A stretch of DNA of 64,000 nt from Whalleya microplaca (GCA_022497155.1 MU385715.1:310001-374000), one strand, 5' to 3'. Positions 34,764 to 46,760 are shown, counted from the first letter of the stretch. Translations and numbers: made by a program. The notes: a model not told the origin generated them from the letters alone.

Positions 34764-36086
34764 TCATGTCTCATCCTTAATAGAGAGTTTGGCTATATTG
34801 GGATCCGAGGGATCCTCTTCTTGATCGGCCTGACTATACTCTGGCTCACCTGTCTCTTCGTCTTCTTCATCCTCCTCTGCCGAATCTCCATCATCTTCCT
34901 CTTCAGATCCAGAGCCTGTCTGCTCTCCCCTTGTTTCCTGTTGCTCCCTTATCGCAGCCTCTAGGTCTTTCAGTGCCTTTTTCGAAAAACCCGAGGCTTC
35001 AACCGCAGCATCAAGCCTCCTCGCACCGTCTTTACCTACCGTCTTCTTGGCATCTTTGAAGAAGGGCCCTGGCTGTGTGCTCACGAAGTGGAATCTTCGC
35101 TCGAAGAACCGCTTGACGCACTCGACGTCTCGGTCAAAATACATCTCCGCATTCTGATGGTCCATGGAAACCATCTGCGGAAAGTCGATCAGGATGGGCG
35201 TCACGGTGAAGTTTTCCTCCTCCGACTCCGCCGTCTCAACTTCCTTGCCCTTGGCTGTATTGGTGGTGGTGGATGACTGCTGCTGCTGCTGCTCCCGCTC
35301 CTCCTTAATCAGGATATTGAACTCGTTGAAGTCGCCATGAATCAGCCCGTGCCTTGCGAGCCGCAGGATGATCGCGATCAGCTCGGCATACAGCGCGGCC
35401 GGGTCGGGCACGCGGGAGATCTGGCGCAGCGGGAAGGCGTCGATGAACTCCATGAGGATGGTGTGGCGGCTCTGGGCGAGGGGCTCGGGGATGGCGAAGC
35501 AGCCCTCGTCGCGCAGGACCTGCATGAACGCGAACTCGCGCTCGGCGGCCAGGCGCGACAGGTACATCCAGGAGCCGCCCTGGCGGCGGCGCAGGTAGTC
35601 GCGGTTGGCGCGCACGGAGCGGAAGGAGATGCGCCCCAGGCGGTGGATCTTCAGCACTTTTTGTGTGCCCGCGTCGTCCGCCACCATCACGATGTCGCTC
35701 TCCTTGCCCACGCCCACCCGGTGGCCCACGCTGTACACGGCCTTGCGGCTCGCGTGCGTGTGCAGGGCCAGGTAGTCCAGCCCGCCGTAGGTGAGTCGGT
35801 AGCCGTCGTATTTCGCCTCCTTGAGGCGCGCGATCAGCCCGACTTTGGCGAGCGCCGAGATCGACTTGCGCACCCGGCTGCCGCCGCCGCGCAGCTTGGC
35901 GAGGGATTCGATTAGGGGTGTTGGGATCACCTCGTGGTTCTTGCTGCCGATCTCGACCTGGGGCAGGGCGATGTTAGTGGTTTGTTAGAGATAGGGTCTG
36001 GGGTATCGTGTAATTGGGCGTACGGCTGTGAGAACCCGCCAGTCCTCTGCTGTGAGGTGGCGCATGGCCTTGGTGTCGAGCTTCAT
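34764..36086 (-). CDS. RIO2: RIO2 atypical protein kinase/ATPase of 40S ribosome maturation
   Basis: Two exons, complement(34764..35957, 36024..36086), with a 66-nt intron, give 418 aa (yeast Rio2 has 425). Exon 1 encodes exactly MKLDTKAMRHLTAEDWRVLTA, the start of the RIO2 winged-helix domain, which continues VEIGSKNHEVIP. The ATP loop VGVGKESD is at about 102-109. The conserved lysine is in KVLKIHRLGR (about 124). The catalytic loop HGDFNEFNILI is at about 229-239 and the metal-binding IDFPQMVS at about 278-285. The enzyme joins late pre-40S particles, and its ATPase activity drives its release and cytoplasmic maturation. Between the catalytic and metal-binding loops lies a Gln/Ser/Thr/Glu-rich linker of about 35 residues, encoded partly by five CAG codons. 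The tail is highly acidic. The 5' half of exon 2 is very GC-rich. Confidence 0.95.
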
Positions 36087-36869
36087 GGTTGCGCTCTCTC
36101 CGTTTCGTCCCTTCTCTTTATTTTGCTCTCTACGTTGATTCTAGATTACACGAGGTAGATTTGTTTATACAATCTAGGAACGTGAGAAAAGGAGTGTCAC
36201 CACGGGATGTTCAATAGCACAATTGTAACGAGATGTAATATACATACACCCGAGTGAGACCCTACCTTACATACACTGGATGAAGACCCCGCCAAAATTA
36301 TTGAGAATTTACACAACTATCCGATTGTGATAAGATAAGATCTATTGACTCGATATCGCAATATCTATGCAAGCACCGAGTATATAGTTAGGTATCGGAA
36401 AGATGATCCGTGATTGGCTGAGAAAGGAAGAAAGATTCTAATAATTTGATTGGCTATATATATGTAGTGCGAGGCTCCGATCCAGCACGGACCACCTGTG
36501 CGTAGCACCTGCACCAAGCAACAGGCGGCAGAGCAGTCGCGTAATAACCTGGAAACCTTTTCGCCTTGCCTTGGCGCTTCTCTGGGACCCGGAGCTTTGC
36601 CAGAGCTCATCCTACTACATACAACCATCTCCCAACCATCCACCTTCCCTTCCATCCATATCGAAGCCAGACTATTACTGCCCACAACACTCATCTGTGA
36701 CGGTGATCTTATTGTGGATAATTTATTCTTGACTTTCTAATTTCTTCTCTATCCATTACCAATCCATACCGGCGCAGACGTCGCCTGAACTGCTACTTAT
36801 TCCTTCGAGCCCTTCGAACCTCGTCGTTGCCTCCTAACTCACCTTTCAACCTTAGCCGCCCCGACCACC
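36087..36869. promoter_or_regulatory. Divergent promoter RIO2 / RPN1
   Basis: A 783-bp region between divergent start codons. The RPN1-proximal 230 bp are strongly C/T-rich, as in fungal leaders, with a GACGTC word about 95 bp before the start. The RIO2 side is AT-richer. No yeast-type PACE proteasome element (GGTGGCAAA) was seen. Confidence 0.6.
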
Positions 36870-39754
36870 ATGGCGCCAAAGAGTGATGAGTCCAAGTCGG
36901 TCGACAAGGGAAAAGGAAAGGCCGTCGATTCTAAGCTAGAGAATGGCAAGAAAGGCAAGGAAGTAAATGGCAAGAAGGATGAGGACAAGATCGACTGTAT
37001 GTTTATATTCCCCCGTCTGTTGAGCTTGGATTTTAATACTAATCAATACCTTGCAGCTGCGGAGGAGTTGAGCGAAGAAGACCAGCAGCTCAAGAGCGAG
37101 CTTGACATGCTCGTCGAGCGCTTAACTGTACAGTCCCAAAATCTCGATTTGGGTTTGCTCAGAAATGCTGACCCAACCCGCTAGGAATCCGATGCCTCTC
37201 TCTTTAAGCCGGCCCTGGAGACGATGAAGACGTCCATCAAGACCTCGACATCCTCCATGACCGCAGTACCAAAGCCTCTGAAATTCCTAAGACCCCATTA
37301 CGAGACGATGACGAAACTATACGATGAATGGCCCGAGGGTGACGACAAGTCGTCGCTGGCCGATGTCCTGTCGGTCATAGGCATGACCTTCTCGGACGAG
37401 GACCGCCAAGATACTCTCAAATACCGCCTGTTATCGCCTACACAGGACATAGGCTCTTGGGGTCATGAATATGTACGGCACTTGGCCCTGGAGATTGGCG
37501 AGGTCTATGCGAAGCGCATCATGACTGAGGAGCCCATCAAGGACCTGATGGATCTTGCCTTGATACTGGTGCCGCTATTCCTGAAGAGCAACGCCGAAGC
37601 CGACGCAGTTGATCTGATGAGCGAGCTCGAGATTATCGAGGAGCTTCCTAAGTTCGTGGACGAGAACACATATTCCCGTGTCTGCTTGTACCTTGTAAGC
37701 ATGGTCAACCTACTGACCTTCCCAGAAAACGAGCAGTTCCTTCGAACTGCCCATGTTATCTACAAAGCCTACAACGAACACACTCAAGCCATGATCATTT
37801 CTATCCGACTTCACGACTTTGAGCTCATCAGCTCCGATTTTGAGGGGACGAAAGACCCAGCTTTGAAAAAACAGTTGGCGTTTCTGCTCGGCCGCCAGAA
37901 AATCACCCTAGATATATTGAGGGATACCGAGGATGCGAAGGATCTCTCCGAGATTGACGAAGCCCTTGGCAACATCAGACTGTCTGAGTACTTCAAGACC
38001 CTCGGCAAGGAATTGAACATCCTCGAACCCAAGACTACCGAAGACATCTATAAGAGCCATTTGGAGAGCAGCCGCGTTGCTGGCATGACAAACCTGGATT
38101 CTGCTAGACACAACCTTGCTGCTGCATTTGTCAACGCATTTGCGAACGCAGGCTTCGCCAATGATAAGATGATGCTCGTTGACTACGACAAGGAAAGTTG
38201 GGTCTGGAAAACTAAGGATGAAGGCATGATGTCAACTGTGGCCTCGCTCGGCACGTTACTCATGTGGGACGTGGAAAACGGGTTAGATAAGGTCGATAAG
38301 TATACTTACTCACCAGACCCTCCGATCGTTGCTGGAGCTATGCTCGCCATTGGTATTATGAACTCCGGTGTGCAGATAGACAGCGATCCTGCTCTGGCTC
38401 TCTTGGGCGACACGGAGAAGTTGGATCACAGGAGCCCTCTTGTACGTACTGCTGCTATCATGGGCTTGGGACTCTCTTACGCTGGAGCACAAAAGGACGA
38501 TGTGCTCGAGTCGTTGCTCCCCATTGTCACAAATTCGAGCCAAGAAATGCAGGTCTCTGCAATGGCCGCACTATCTCTCGGTTTAGTTTTCGTGGGCACC
38601 GGTAACTCGGAAGTCAGCGAGGCTATCGTGACTCTCCTTATGGATGAAGACCGAAAGACGCAACTCACCGACAAGTGGACTCGGTTCCTCGCTCTAGGTC
38701 TCGGCCTTCTTTTCTTCGGACGGCAAGAAGATGTCGATGTTATTCTAGAGACGCTCAAGGCAGTTGACCATCCCATGGCGAGGCCAACTTCCATTCTTGC
38801 GGAAATATGTGCCTGGGCTGGGACGGGAGCTGTGTTGAAGATCCAGGAGTTACTGCACATCTGCAATGAGCATATCGAGGACTCGGAAGACAAGAAGGGT
38901 GACGAGCTGCTGCAACAGTATGCAGTTCTCGGAATCGGCTTGGTCGGGATGGGCGAGGATATCGGACAAGAGATGATCCTGCGGCATTTTGGCCACCTCA
39001 TGCATTACGGCGAGGCGAATATCCGCCGTGCCGTGCCGCTCGCCATGGGGCTGATCAGCGCAAGCAACCCGCAGATGAAGGTCTATGACACTCTATCTCG
39101 TTATAGCCACGATAATGACAATGACGTTGCCATAAACGCGATCTTCGCCATGGGCCTGCTAGGTGCTGGCACGAACAACGCCAGACTGGCCCAGCTTCTG
39201 CGACAGCTTGCCAGCTACTATCACCGTGACCAGGAATCCCTCTTCATGGTCCGTATAGCGCAGGGTCTCGTGCACATGGGCAAGGGAACCATGTCTCTCA
39301 ACCCCTTCCATACGGACCGGCAGATTGTCTCGCGGGTATCGACGGCCGGCCTGCTTGCCGTGCTTGTCGCCATGATCGATGCGAAGCAATTTATTACTTC
39401 CACGTCTCACTACCTCCTATACTTCCTCGTCACAGCCATGCATCCCCGCTTCCTCGTTACATTAGACGAGAACCTCAAGCCCCTGACGGTCAACGTTCGC
39501 GTTGGTCAAGCCGTCGATGTGGTTGGCCAGGCAGGCCGACCCAAGACGATTACCGGGTGGCAGACGCAGAGCACGCCGGTGCTGTTGGCATACGGCGAGC
39601 GCGCAGAGCTCGAGGATGAGGAATACATCAGTCTTAGCAGCGTACTAGAGGGTCTCGTCATCCTCCGCAAGGTAAGAGTGTAACACCCCTATTCCAACTA
39701 GAGAATATATAGCTAATATCACACTAGAACCCGGACTGGGAGGATGGTAAATGA
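36870..39754 (+). CDS. RPN1: 26S proteasome regulatory particle base subunit RPN1
   Basis: Four exons, 36870..36996, 37057..37127, 37185..39671 and 39728..39754, give 903 aa. The introns are 60, 57 and 56 nt. Splicing restores DKIDSAEELSEEDQQLKSEL and VERLTESDASLFKPALETMK at the N-terminus and VILRKNPDWEDGK at the C-terminus. The last exon encodes only nine codons including the stop. The N-terminal 45 residues are Lys-rich. The proteasome/cyclosome repeats are plain to see: IMGLGLSYAGA, AMAALSLGLVFVG, FLALGLGLLFFG, VLGIGLVGMG, VPLAMGLISAS and AIFAMGLLGAG. The toroid of these repeats docks ubiquitin receptors, shuttle factors and Ubp6 on the 19S base. The length and tail are typical for fungi. 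Low ambiguity. Confidence 0.96.
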
Positions 39755-40147
39755 TGAAGACGATTTTATTGTTTAAAAGATGACCGACTCGGTTTTCGAA
39801 CGAAGGTCAGATGCGTAAAGAAAGGGCTAGGTTTGGCCGGAGCATGGGTCCATTGATTGTCATGTCATAAAGTGTACCATTAAGCAGACCAGATAATACA
39901 GCGCCCGGGCATCGCGATGTAGAAAGCGGGCCTGATCTTCTGTAATAGACGGTGACTTATTATCCAAAAAAAAAAAAAAAAAGTTCGCTTGAAATTATGG
40001 TATGATTCGTGACTATTCGAGAGCTTTATATACCTAGTCAAATATTGACTATGTTTGGCCATTATATAACAATAATAACCTCATCTACATACGCCGAAGC
40101 GATGACAGTGGGATAACCTACTCTCAGCATCATAACAACCGCCACGA
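39755..40147. other. Convergent intergenic region RPN1 / DBP10, with poly-A tract
   Basis: The 393 bp between the two stop codons hold a run of 17 A at 39966-39982 and otherwise AT-rich 3'-flank sequence. Nothing gene-like is present. Confidence 0.65.
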
Positions 40148-43010
40148 TCACCGCCTCGCCGGACGCGCATTCTTAGCCCGTTTCTTCTCCCTGAGCACGC
40201 GGGCCTTGCGGACATCGTCCGAGCTCTTGATCTCGCGGCGGCTGCCGGCGCCGTCCCTGAACTTGCCGACGCGCTTCTCGCGGGCCTCGGCCACGCGCCG
40301 CTTGCGCACGTGGTAGTCGTCGCGGTACTTGTCGGCCTCCTTGGGCGCCTTCTCCTGCTTGTGCTTGTACTTGGGTCCCCCATTACCACCACCTGGGCCA
40401 TCACCGCCACCGTTATTACTACGGTGGTTCTTCTCGGCCTCGCCGACGCGCGGCATCCGCCCCAGGCGCTGCGCGCGCCGCCACTTCTCGAAGCGCCCGC
40501 TCTGGAAGCTGGCGGCGATCTTGACGCCGCTCTCGCCGCGGACGAGGCGGGGCGCGCGCCCGTGCTCGTCGCCGTCGGCGCGCGCCACGTACTTGGCGGC
40601 CTTGCGGTCCCACTGCAGCGCGCGCGTCGGCACGCCGAAGGCCTTGCCGCCGTCGTCGTTGGCCAGGTCCATGGTCAGGTCGCGCGCGGCCTCGACGAAG
40701 TTGCTGGTGGAGTTGCTGAGGCCGTGGGCGTGGCCCTCGTGCGAGCCCGAGTGCACGCCGTAGCCCCGCGTCTCGGCTGCGTTTACGGTTCGCGGCGTGT
40801 AGGACATGAAGACTTCGGAGTCGCGCCATGAGTCTCCTTTTGTTGAATCTTTGGATTTTTTGGTGGGGGCAGCGTTGTTGGATATGGTGACTTCGAGGTC
40901 GTCGTCTTCGTCGTCGATTTCGGACCCGGGCGAGTCGTCGGATGCGATGTCTGGTCCGTCTGCTAGCACGGGCGCATCGTCCTCGTCGTCGAACCCGTCC
41001 GCGTTATCATCATCATCTGTCTCCTCCTCTTCCTCCTTGGCGTACTCCTCACTCGTCTTGGCCGCCCTGCGCGGGCCGAAGCGCCCGCGGAGCGTCTTCA
41101 TGATCTCGGCGGCCTCGCTGCGGCCGGACTTGTTCGAGACGCCGACCTCGAAGATGGTCTCCTGCGGCTTGAAGCCGCTGATCTTGGCGAGCATCTCGGC
41201 GCGCGCGTCCTCGGCCGCGCCGAGCTCGCCGCCGAAGACGGGGTGCAGCTGCGACCAGCCCTTGGACGCCACGAGCTCCCGCGCCCGCCGCGCGCTCTGG
41301 CTGGAGGCGGAGCTGCGCGTCCGCAGGTACAGCTTCTCGGCCTTCTCGGAGACCCGGCGCAGGGCGCTGAGGTCCTCGCTCTCGCCGAGGACCTTGTGCA
41401 GCCACTCGACGTTGGACTCGACCCTGCTTCTGACTGCGGCACCGACGGTGATGTCTTCGGCGAAGTTTGCGGCTTCTTTGTTTTCCTTGCCGACCACCAG
41501 CTTCTTCCCCAGGAAGAGCTGCAGATCCAGAAGGTATGGCGCATCGGTATCCCTCACGAGACTATAACTCCAGCCCCTTTGTCCTGCTCTCGCTGTCCGG
41601 CCCACTCGGTGGACGAATACCTTGGGTTGCGGGGGGAAATCGTAGTTGATCACATTGGCGAGAATAGGGATATCGATACCTCTCGCTGCAACGTCCGTCA
41701 CAACAAGGATGTTGGAGCGGCCACGTCTGAAGTTCTCGACCTGTTCTTTTCGAGCCGTTTGGTCCAGGGAGCCGTAAACATACGAGACCGCGAAACCTGA
41801 CTGGTGAAGCAGCGTCTGTAGGTATTCTACGTGGTGCTTCGTGGCGGTGAAGACAATCGTCGAGTGTTCCGTGGGTTTCTCCCTGCCTCTTGGGGCCTCT
41901 GGTCCTCGCTTTCGCTTCTTCGACGGTTTATCGGAATCTGCCTCGACGCCGCCTGGAAGCCCCGTGGGCATTTTGATGACGTCGTGCAGAATATGTAGGA
42001 GAGCCCCTTCCTTCTCCGCACCTTTGACGCTGAAGAAGGCGGACTGAAGATCAGGCGAGATCTTGGTTTCGGCATCTAACCGGACCAGACTGGGATCCTG
42101 CAAGCCTGCACGAGCAAACTCGACCAGTGAGGCCGGCAACGTCGCTGAGAAGAGCAAGGTTTGTCTCGATGGTGGTAAGGCGTGCAAAATCTCGCTCAAT
42201 TGCGTGGCGAATCCCATTTCGAATAGCCGGTCTGCTTCGTCAAAGACAACATACTGAATGGAGGATAAATTGAGCGACATCTCGACCTTGAGATGCAGAA
42301 ATCGACCAGGAGTCGCAATGACAATATCAGGATTCGCCGTCATGGTACCGAATTGCTCCTCCAAGCTATCACCACCGACCAACAGGACACATTTGAGGTC
42401 TGTTCCACGGCTGAACTCCTTCACCACCTTCAAGCTCTGTATTGCAAGTTCTCGCGACGGCGAAAGTATGAGGGCTCTCGAGCCAATGGTGGCGCTGTGT
42501 GCCCTTAAACGCTCTATCATGGGTATAACAAAGGCGGCTGTTTTTCCTGAACCTGTCCTAGCCATACCAACGACATCTTTTCTATCCATGATTAAGGGTA
42601 TTGCTTTGCGCTGGATCGGAGTCGGAACGGAGAACCCTTTCCGCGTAATCGCTCTCAGTAGATTCGCACTAAGGCCTGCCAAAACGATTCGTTAGTTGAC
42701 TATCATGACCAGAATTAGGAATGGTATACGAACCCATGGCCTGAAAACCGCCGCCCTTTTTGACAGACTTTCCCTTGACATTGCCGGTCTTTCTGAAGGA
42801 GGCGGCTTGCTTTAGAGCAATGAACGCCTCGTCGCCGTCGTCTTCTCCATCGTTCCCTTCTAGAAGATCCACTGCGTCAAAGCCAAAGCCATCTTGAACA
42901 CCTCTTTTCTCAGCTTCTCCGTTCGAAGTTCCTACGTCGTCCGTAAGAAGAGACCCTAGGATATCGACCTCATTTTCGGATGCCGCTGGCGACACGGCAC
43001 GTCGTGGCAT
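40148..43010 (-). CDS. DBP10: ATP-dependent RNA helicase DBP10
   Basis: Two exons, complement(40148..42675, 42734..43010), with a 58-nt intron (GTTCGT...TTGGCAG), give 934 aa. The splice restores [16 protein letters not shown], the Q-motif region just ahead of [18 protein letters not shown]-box motifs are in order: ARTGSGKT (about 131-138), [17 protein letters not shown] (about 238-241), SAT, and [13 protein letters not shown] in the second RecA lobe. An acidic linker follows, and then the Dbp10-specific C-terminal domain ([20 protein letters not shown]) and a basic tail ([13 protein letters not shown]). In yeast this nucleolar helicase remodels the peptidyl-transferase-centre rRNA in pre-60S particles. 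The ATG at 43010 is the first in frame. The 3' half of the gene has a very high GC3. Confidence 0.95.
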
Positions 43011-43426
43011 ATTGTCGGTAGGTTCTGGAAACAGTATTAAGTTGTCATGGACTTTGGGACAGTCCTCGGTGTTGCTGTTTCCTGATCGCAATGCTACACA
43101 CGTACGTCTTATGTACTGTGTAAGAATCTACTGTGTAAGTATCGTGGGGCTGCTGCTTCAGCCTTCAGCAACTTTTTTTGAATCTAAGCTCAGGATCCCT
43201 GTCGTTATCGTCTTATCAATCGGCGCTACTATCCGATAAGGCCCCGCTATGTACTTCGGTACTTCCGTACATACGTAGTTCCCACGTCTGTGCGTCTGGA
43301 CCGGGCCTCCTTCATCGTCCATTCCCCAATCTCCAATCCTCACTGTATCTGTGCATTGTAGCCTTCCTTTCCTCCGACTTTCGACTTCTTCCTTGTTTAT
43401 TATTCGACTCGCTCGAACAATTCAAT
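43011..43426. promoter_or_regulatory. Bidirectional promoter DBP10 / SPF31
   Basis: A compact 416-bp region separates the divergent start codons of a ribosome-assembly helicase and a splicing factor. The SPF31 side is C/T-rich near 43310-43415. No factor site is assigned. Confidence 0.65.
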
Positions 43427-44205
43427 ATGTCGCCTCCCCCCGAGGACAAGGATGTTATCGATGCGCTTGAGGCCGAGTCGAAGGAGTTCGATAAGGTGAG
43501 TCGCAACCTACTTTAATCCTAATACCTTTGTATATCTCCGCTGACAACATCCAGGATGCCGAGATCGATCGCATCATGAAGGCGTTTCGCTTGGATGCGT
43601 AAGTCTTAGAGAACAACCATATACTACGCATACAGGGCTGGTTCTAATCTATATATCACAGCTACGCAATCCTCGACCTGCAGCCAGGTGTCCCCGAATC
43701 CGACATCAAGCTAACGTACCGCAAGAAGTCGCTGCTGATCCATCCGGACAAGACCAAGAATCCCTTGGCGCCCGACGCCTTCGACCGGCTGAAGAAGGCG
43801 CAGACGGAGCTGATGGACGAGAAGCACCGGGAGCGGCTGGACGAGGCGATCGCCGACGCGCGCATGCTGCTGATCCGCGAGCACAAGTGGACGGTCGACA
43901 GCCCGGAGCTGAAGGCGCCCGGCTTCGCGCGCGAGTGGCGCGACAAGACGCGCGAGGTGCTCATCGACAACGAGCTGCGCCGCAAGCGCCAGGTGAAAGC
44001 CCAGATGCAGGAGGAGGGCCGCGAGCAGCGCAAGGTCGACCAGGAGCTCGACGAGCGCAAGCGCAAGCGCCAGCACGAGCAGGACTGGGAGTCCACCCGC
44101 GACCAGCGCATCGACAGCTGGCGCCAGTTTCAGAAGGGCAAGTCGGGCGGTGCCGGCGACGAGGGCGGCAAGAAGAAAAAGAAGAAGGTCAAGCCCATTG
44201 GTTGA
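43427..44205 (+). CDS. spf31: J-domain splicing factor SPF31 (DNAJC8-like)
   Basis: Three exons, 43427..43495, 43555..43598 and 43662..44205, with 59- and 63-nt introns, give 218 aa. Residues 39-100 form a J domain: YAILDLQPGVPESDIKLTYRKK, then LLIHPDKTKNP with the HPD triad at 65-67. This is followed by a long, charged, coiled-coil-like helix (RRKRQVKAQMQEEGREQRKV) and a Lys-rich C-terminus. The combination of a short acidic N-terminus, a J domain and a basic helical tail is that of fission yeast Spf31 and human DNAJC8, which copurify with the spliceosome and should recruit an Hsp70. The sequence after the HPD (LAPDAFDRLKKAQTELMDE) fits this family better than generic DnaJ. Confidence 0.9.
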
Positions 44206-44724
44206 TGATATCTCGACTCCTGATGCAGCAGGGTCACAGGCCGGGCTGACAGTGATGATGCGGATGCGGACGCGGAAACCGGAATACGAATAATAACGGG
44301 CATTTTATCATCTGGGGTGCGACGTGAGTTCTATTGATAGACCGAAAGACTTTTTATGAACCTAACTCCCTTAGTGATCGTGAGACCAGACCTGGCTGGT
44401 CATCCCCCTCTTTCTTGAACGCGCGCTTCGTTTCTTTTATTCATGGCGCCAAAATATGAAAGGTGAGTACATATGATGAACGGCATTATTACTATGGCTC
44501 TTGATAACTACGTCCACCGAAATCTAGCATGTCCAAGGAGGTGAGTTTGTTGTTCGTTAGATTTGAACAATACTATACTACTACTGAAGCCCTTACTGTT
44601 CCTGTTTGGCTTTTGTCACCGGGACCCCTGCATCATGATGTTGATCGTAGAACTTGCCATTTGGTATCGTAGAATCATACAAGTTACCACGTGCTCCACC
44701 GCATCAATTCGTAGTATAATCTAT
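44206..44724. other. Convergent intergenic region SPF31 / SYO1, with a possible very small spliced gene
   Basis: The 519 bp lie between two converging genes. At 44443 an ATG with a C/T-rich sequence before it opens MAPKYE, followed by a strong GTGAGT donor, a CTAG acceptor 65 nt on, the 13-nt exon-like piece encoding SMSKE, and a second GTGAGT. The possible continuation is uncertain, so I do not call a gene here. See the findings. Confidence 0.35.
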
Positions 44725-46760
44725 CTAGGCTTGCGGCCGATGTTTCTGCTTATACTTAATAAATCTTGACAGATTGAAGCTTACGTCTTCCGCACGCACC
44801 CGCAGCTCCGTAGATGTCCTCTTATCCACCGTCTTCACCATTGCCTTCACCTTGGGAACGGCCGTCTCCAAGTGCTGCAGAAAGTTGTCCGTCCAAAACA
44901 CTCTATCGCATGCCTTAGTCTCGTCACCGTAGACATCGTATAACTGATTCAACGCCTCCACGACGTCCGCCGCAGGCGTCTCCGGCAGCGCCGTGACGAC
45001 GGTGACGAGGAAGACGCCGATCTCCCGGTTCAGGTCCAGCGGCGCCGGATCGAGCGCAAGCTGGCCCAGGACGCCAATGCACTTGACGCCGAGGCTCTGG
45101 AACGGGTCGTTCGCGTCGGCCGGCAGGCTCTTCGACGCGTGGTAGAGCGAGATGAACTTCTTGTGCTCGTCCCCCACGAGCAGGGCTTGCTCGTGCAGAG
45201 TCCGGGCAATGGCCCACGCGAGACTCGTCACTATCGTCGCGAGGCCGACGTCGGAGGTGTCGCTCGAGAGCACCGGGGCTACTGCTTCCTTCCAGATCGC
45301 CCGAGCCACTGGTCTCCACGCGTGTAATATCGAGGCGTTCGACCCCTCGCTTAAGTCGAGGCAGCTGATGGTCCAGGAGATGTTGTTCAGAGTCGTGAGG
45401 GCATGATTGTGGATTAAGTTCGACGCATCGCTGTTTCCGTTGCTGGCCTGAGATACTTTTATTACCTCTGGGATAGCCCGCTGGAGTAGTTCCTTCAGGG
45501 TGGGAAAGTCGTCAATGCCCGATGATTGGTCCGGGTTGTCATCTGCGCCGGTGACCATTTCTAAATCTGCTTCCATTTCGTCTTCGTCCATTTCTTCATC
45601 CTCTCCTGCCGGTTCGTCGTCATCATCGTCGGCATCCATGGCGACGTCCTTATCGTGATCTAAGCCTTTCCTGGCTGCTCCCTTTCGGTTCTTTCGCTGG
45701 TCATCCTGCTCTAGTGACTCCTGAAGAGCGGTGCCAATAGATGCCAAGACCTCCAGGGCCAATTGCAAGATGTCCACCGGGCTTGCCGTATCATGGCCAT
45801 TCGTTATATTGTCGGCCAACTGCGTGTGCGCCAGCGTCTGGGAGAGGGTGGGAACCAGGATGGCGTCGCAAGCGCCTTCTCTTCCCGGACTTCGGTCGTT
45901 CCATTGCATCACGGAAAATATGTTGTGTAAGACGCCACAGGCCAGGACGGCCTTGTAGCCATCGCCGTTCTTGAAGGTCACAAGGTGTTTGTAGCATTTG
46001 GTAGCATTATCTGCAAGTATGGTTTCCACGAACTGCTGGTTGTCCTCCGACAGTGTTATCATACATGATAAGGCACTGTTCAGGACTGGCGCCGTTGTGA
46101 AGTCATTGGATATGAGCGTAAATAGGAATCGCACAATCTGTTCGTTCCGCACCGCAGCCTCCAATGCCTCGTCTTGGGCCTCGGCTAGAGCTGAGAGTAT
46201 GGACGTGAGCGACTCAGCAATGCTCCAGACGAAGTTCTGTTCAGCCTTCGTCGTTTTCCCAAAAGCACGTTTTGGCGACGTAAGAGCAGTCGTGATCTAA
46301 GTGGTTATGTTAACACGTGCTCAGTCGTAGTAACTAATACTTAAGAGCAGCCGCCATGTCTCACCTTCGCACAAGCGTGTTGGATGGCGGTCAAGACATC
46401 CACGCGGTACAAGTGAACACAAAAGTCGGCCTCCTCCTCGGCCGTGAGCACGCGGAGGATCTCCCAGCCCGCGGCCCGGCTCTCGAGGCTCGCATCCGTC
46501 AGAGTCTCGCTCAGCACGATGTGGACGACTTGCTCCCGCAGCAGCAGCTTCCGGCATTTGACGTCCTGTATTATGTTGGCGATGGCGCCGGCCGCGGCCG
46601 TCCGAGACTTCGGCTCGGCGCTCTGCAGGTCCTTCAGCACGGGCAGGATGCTCCTTTCGCGTATAGCGGCCAGCTCAGGGTCCGAAGGCGGCTTGACTGG
46701 TTTTGCGATCGGATCTGAGCGCTGGCCGCCTTTGGCCCTGTTTCGTCGGGACTTCCCCAT
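44725..46760 (-). CDS. SYO1: SYO1 symportin, import adaptor for uL18/uL5 (Rpl5/Rpl11)
   Basis: Two exons, complement(44725..46296, 46365..46760), with a 68-nt intron, give 655 aa. The start MGKSRRNRAKGGQRSDP is a basic N-terminal signal like the nuclear import signal of Syo1, and PELAAIRERSILPVLKDL begins the ARM/HEAT superhelix. A long acidic loop (about 352-379, DADDDDDEPAGEDEEMDEDE) matches the acidic insertion known to be important for ribosomal-protein binding. The tail FNLSRFIKYKQ is the usual end. In yeast and Chaetomium, Syo1 escorts Rpl5 and Rpl11 together into the nucleus through Kap104 and presents them to 5S rRNA. A GTAAGC near the 3' end is not used, because splicing there would remove the conserved tail. 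GC3 is high in the 3' third. Confidence 0.92.

Noticed and set aside
35337..35915. Long + strand ORF of 192 codons antisense to RIO2.
   Set aside because: It is a shadow caused by very high GC3 of RIO2 in this stretch. It has no motif and the opposite strand is clearly coding.
40310..41800. Several overlapping ORFs of 118-253 codons in other frames over DBP10.
   Set aside because: They are GC3 shadows. DBP10 motifs run through the whole region in one frame.
44760..44770. GTAAGC near the SYO1 3' end as a splice donor.
   Set aside because: Read-through gives FNLSRFIKYKQ, the expected SYO1 tail, so splicing here would delete conserved sequence.
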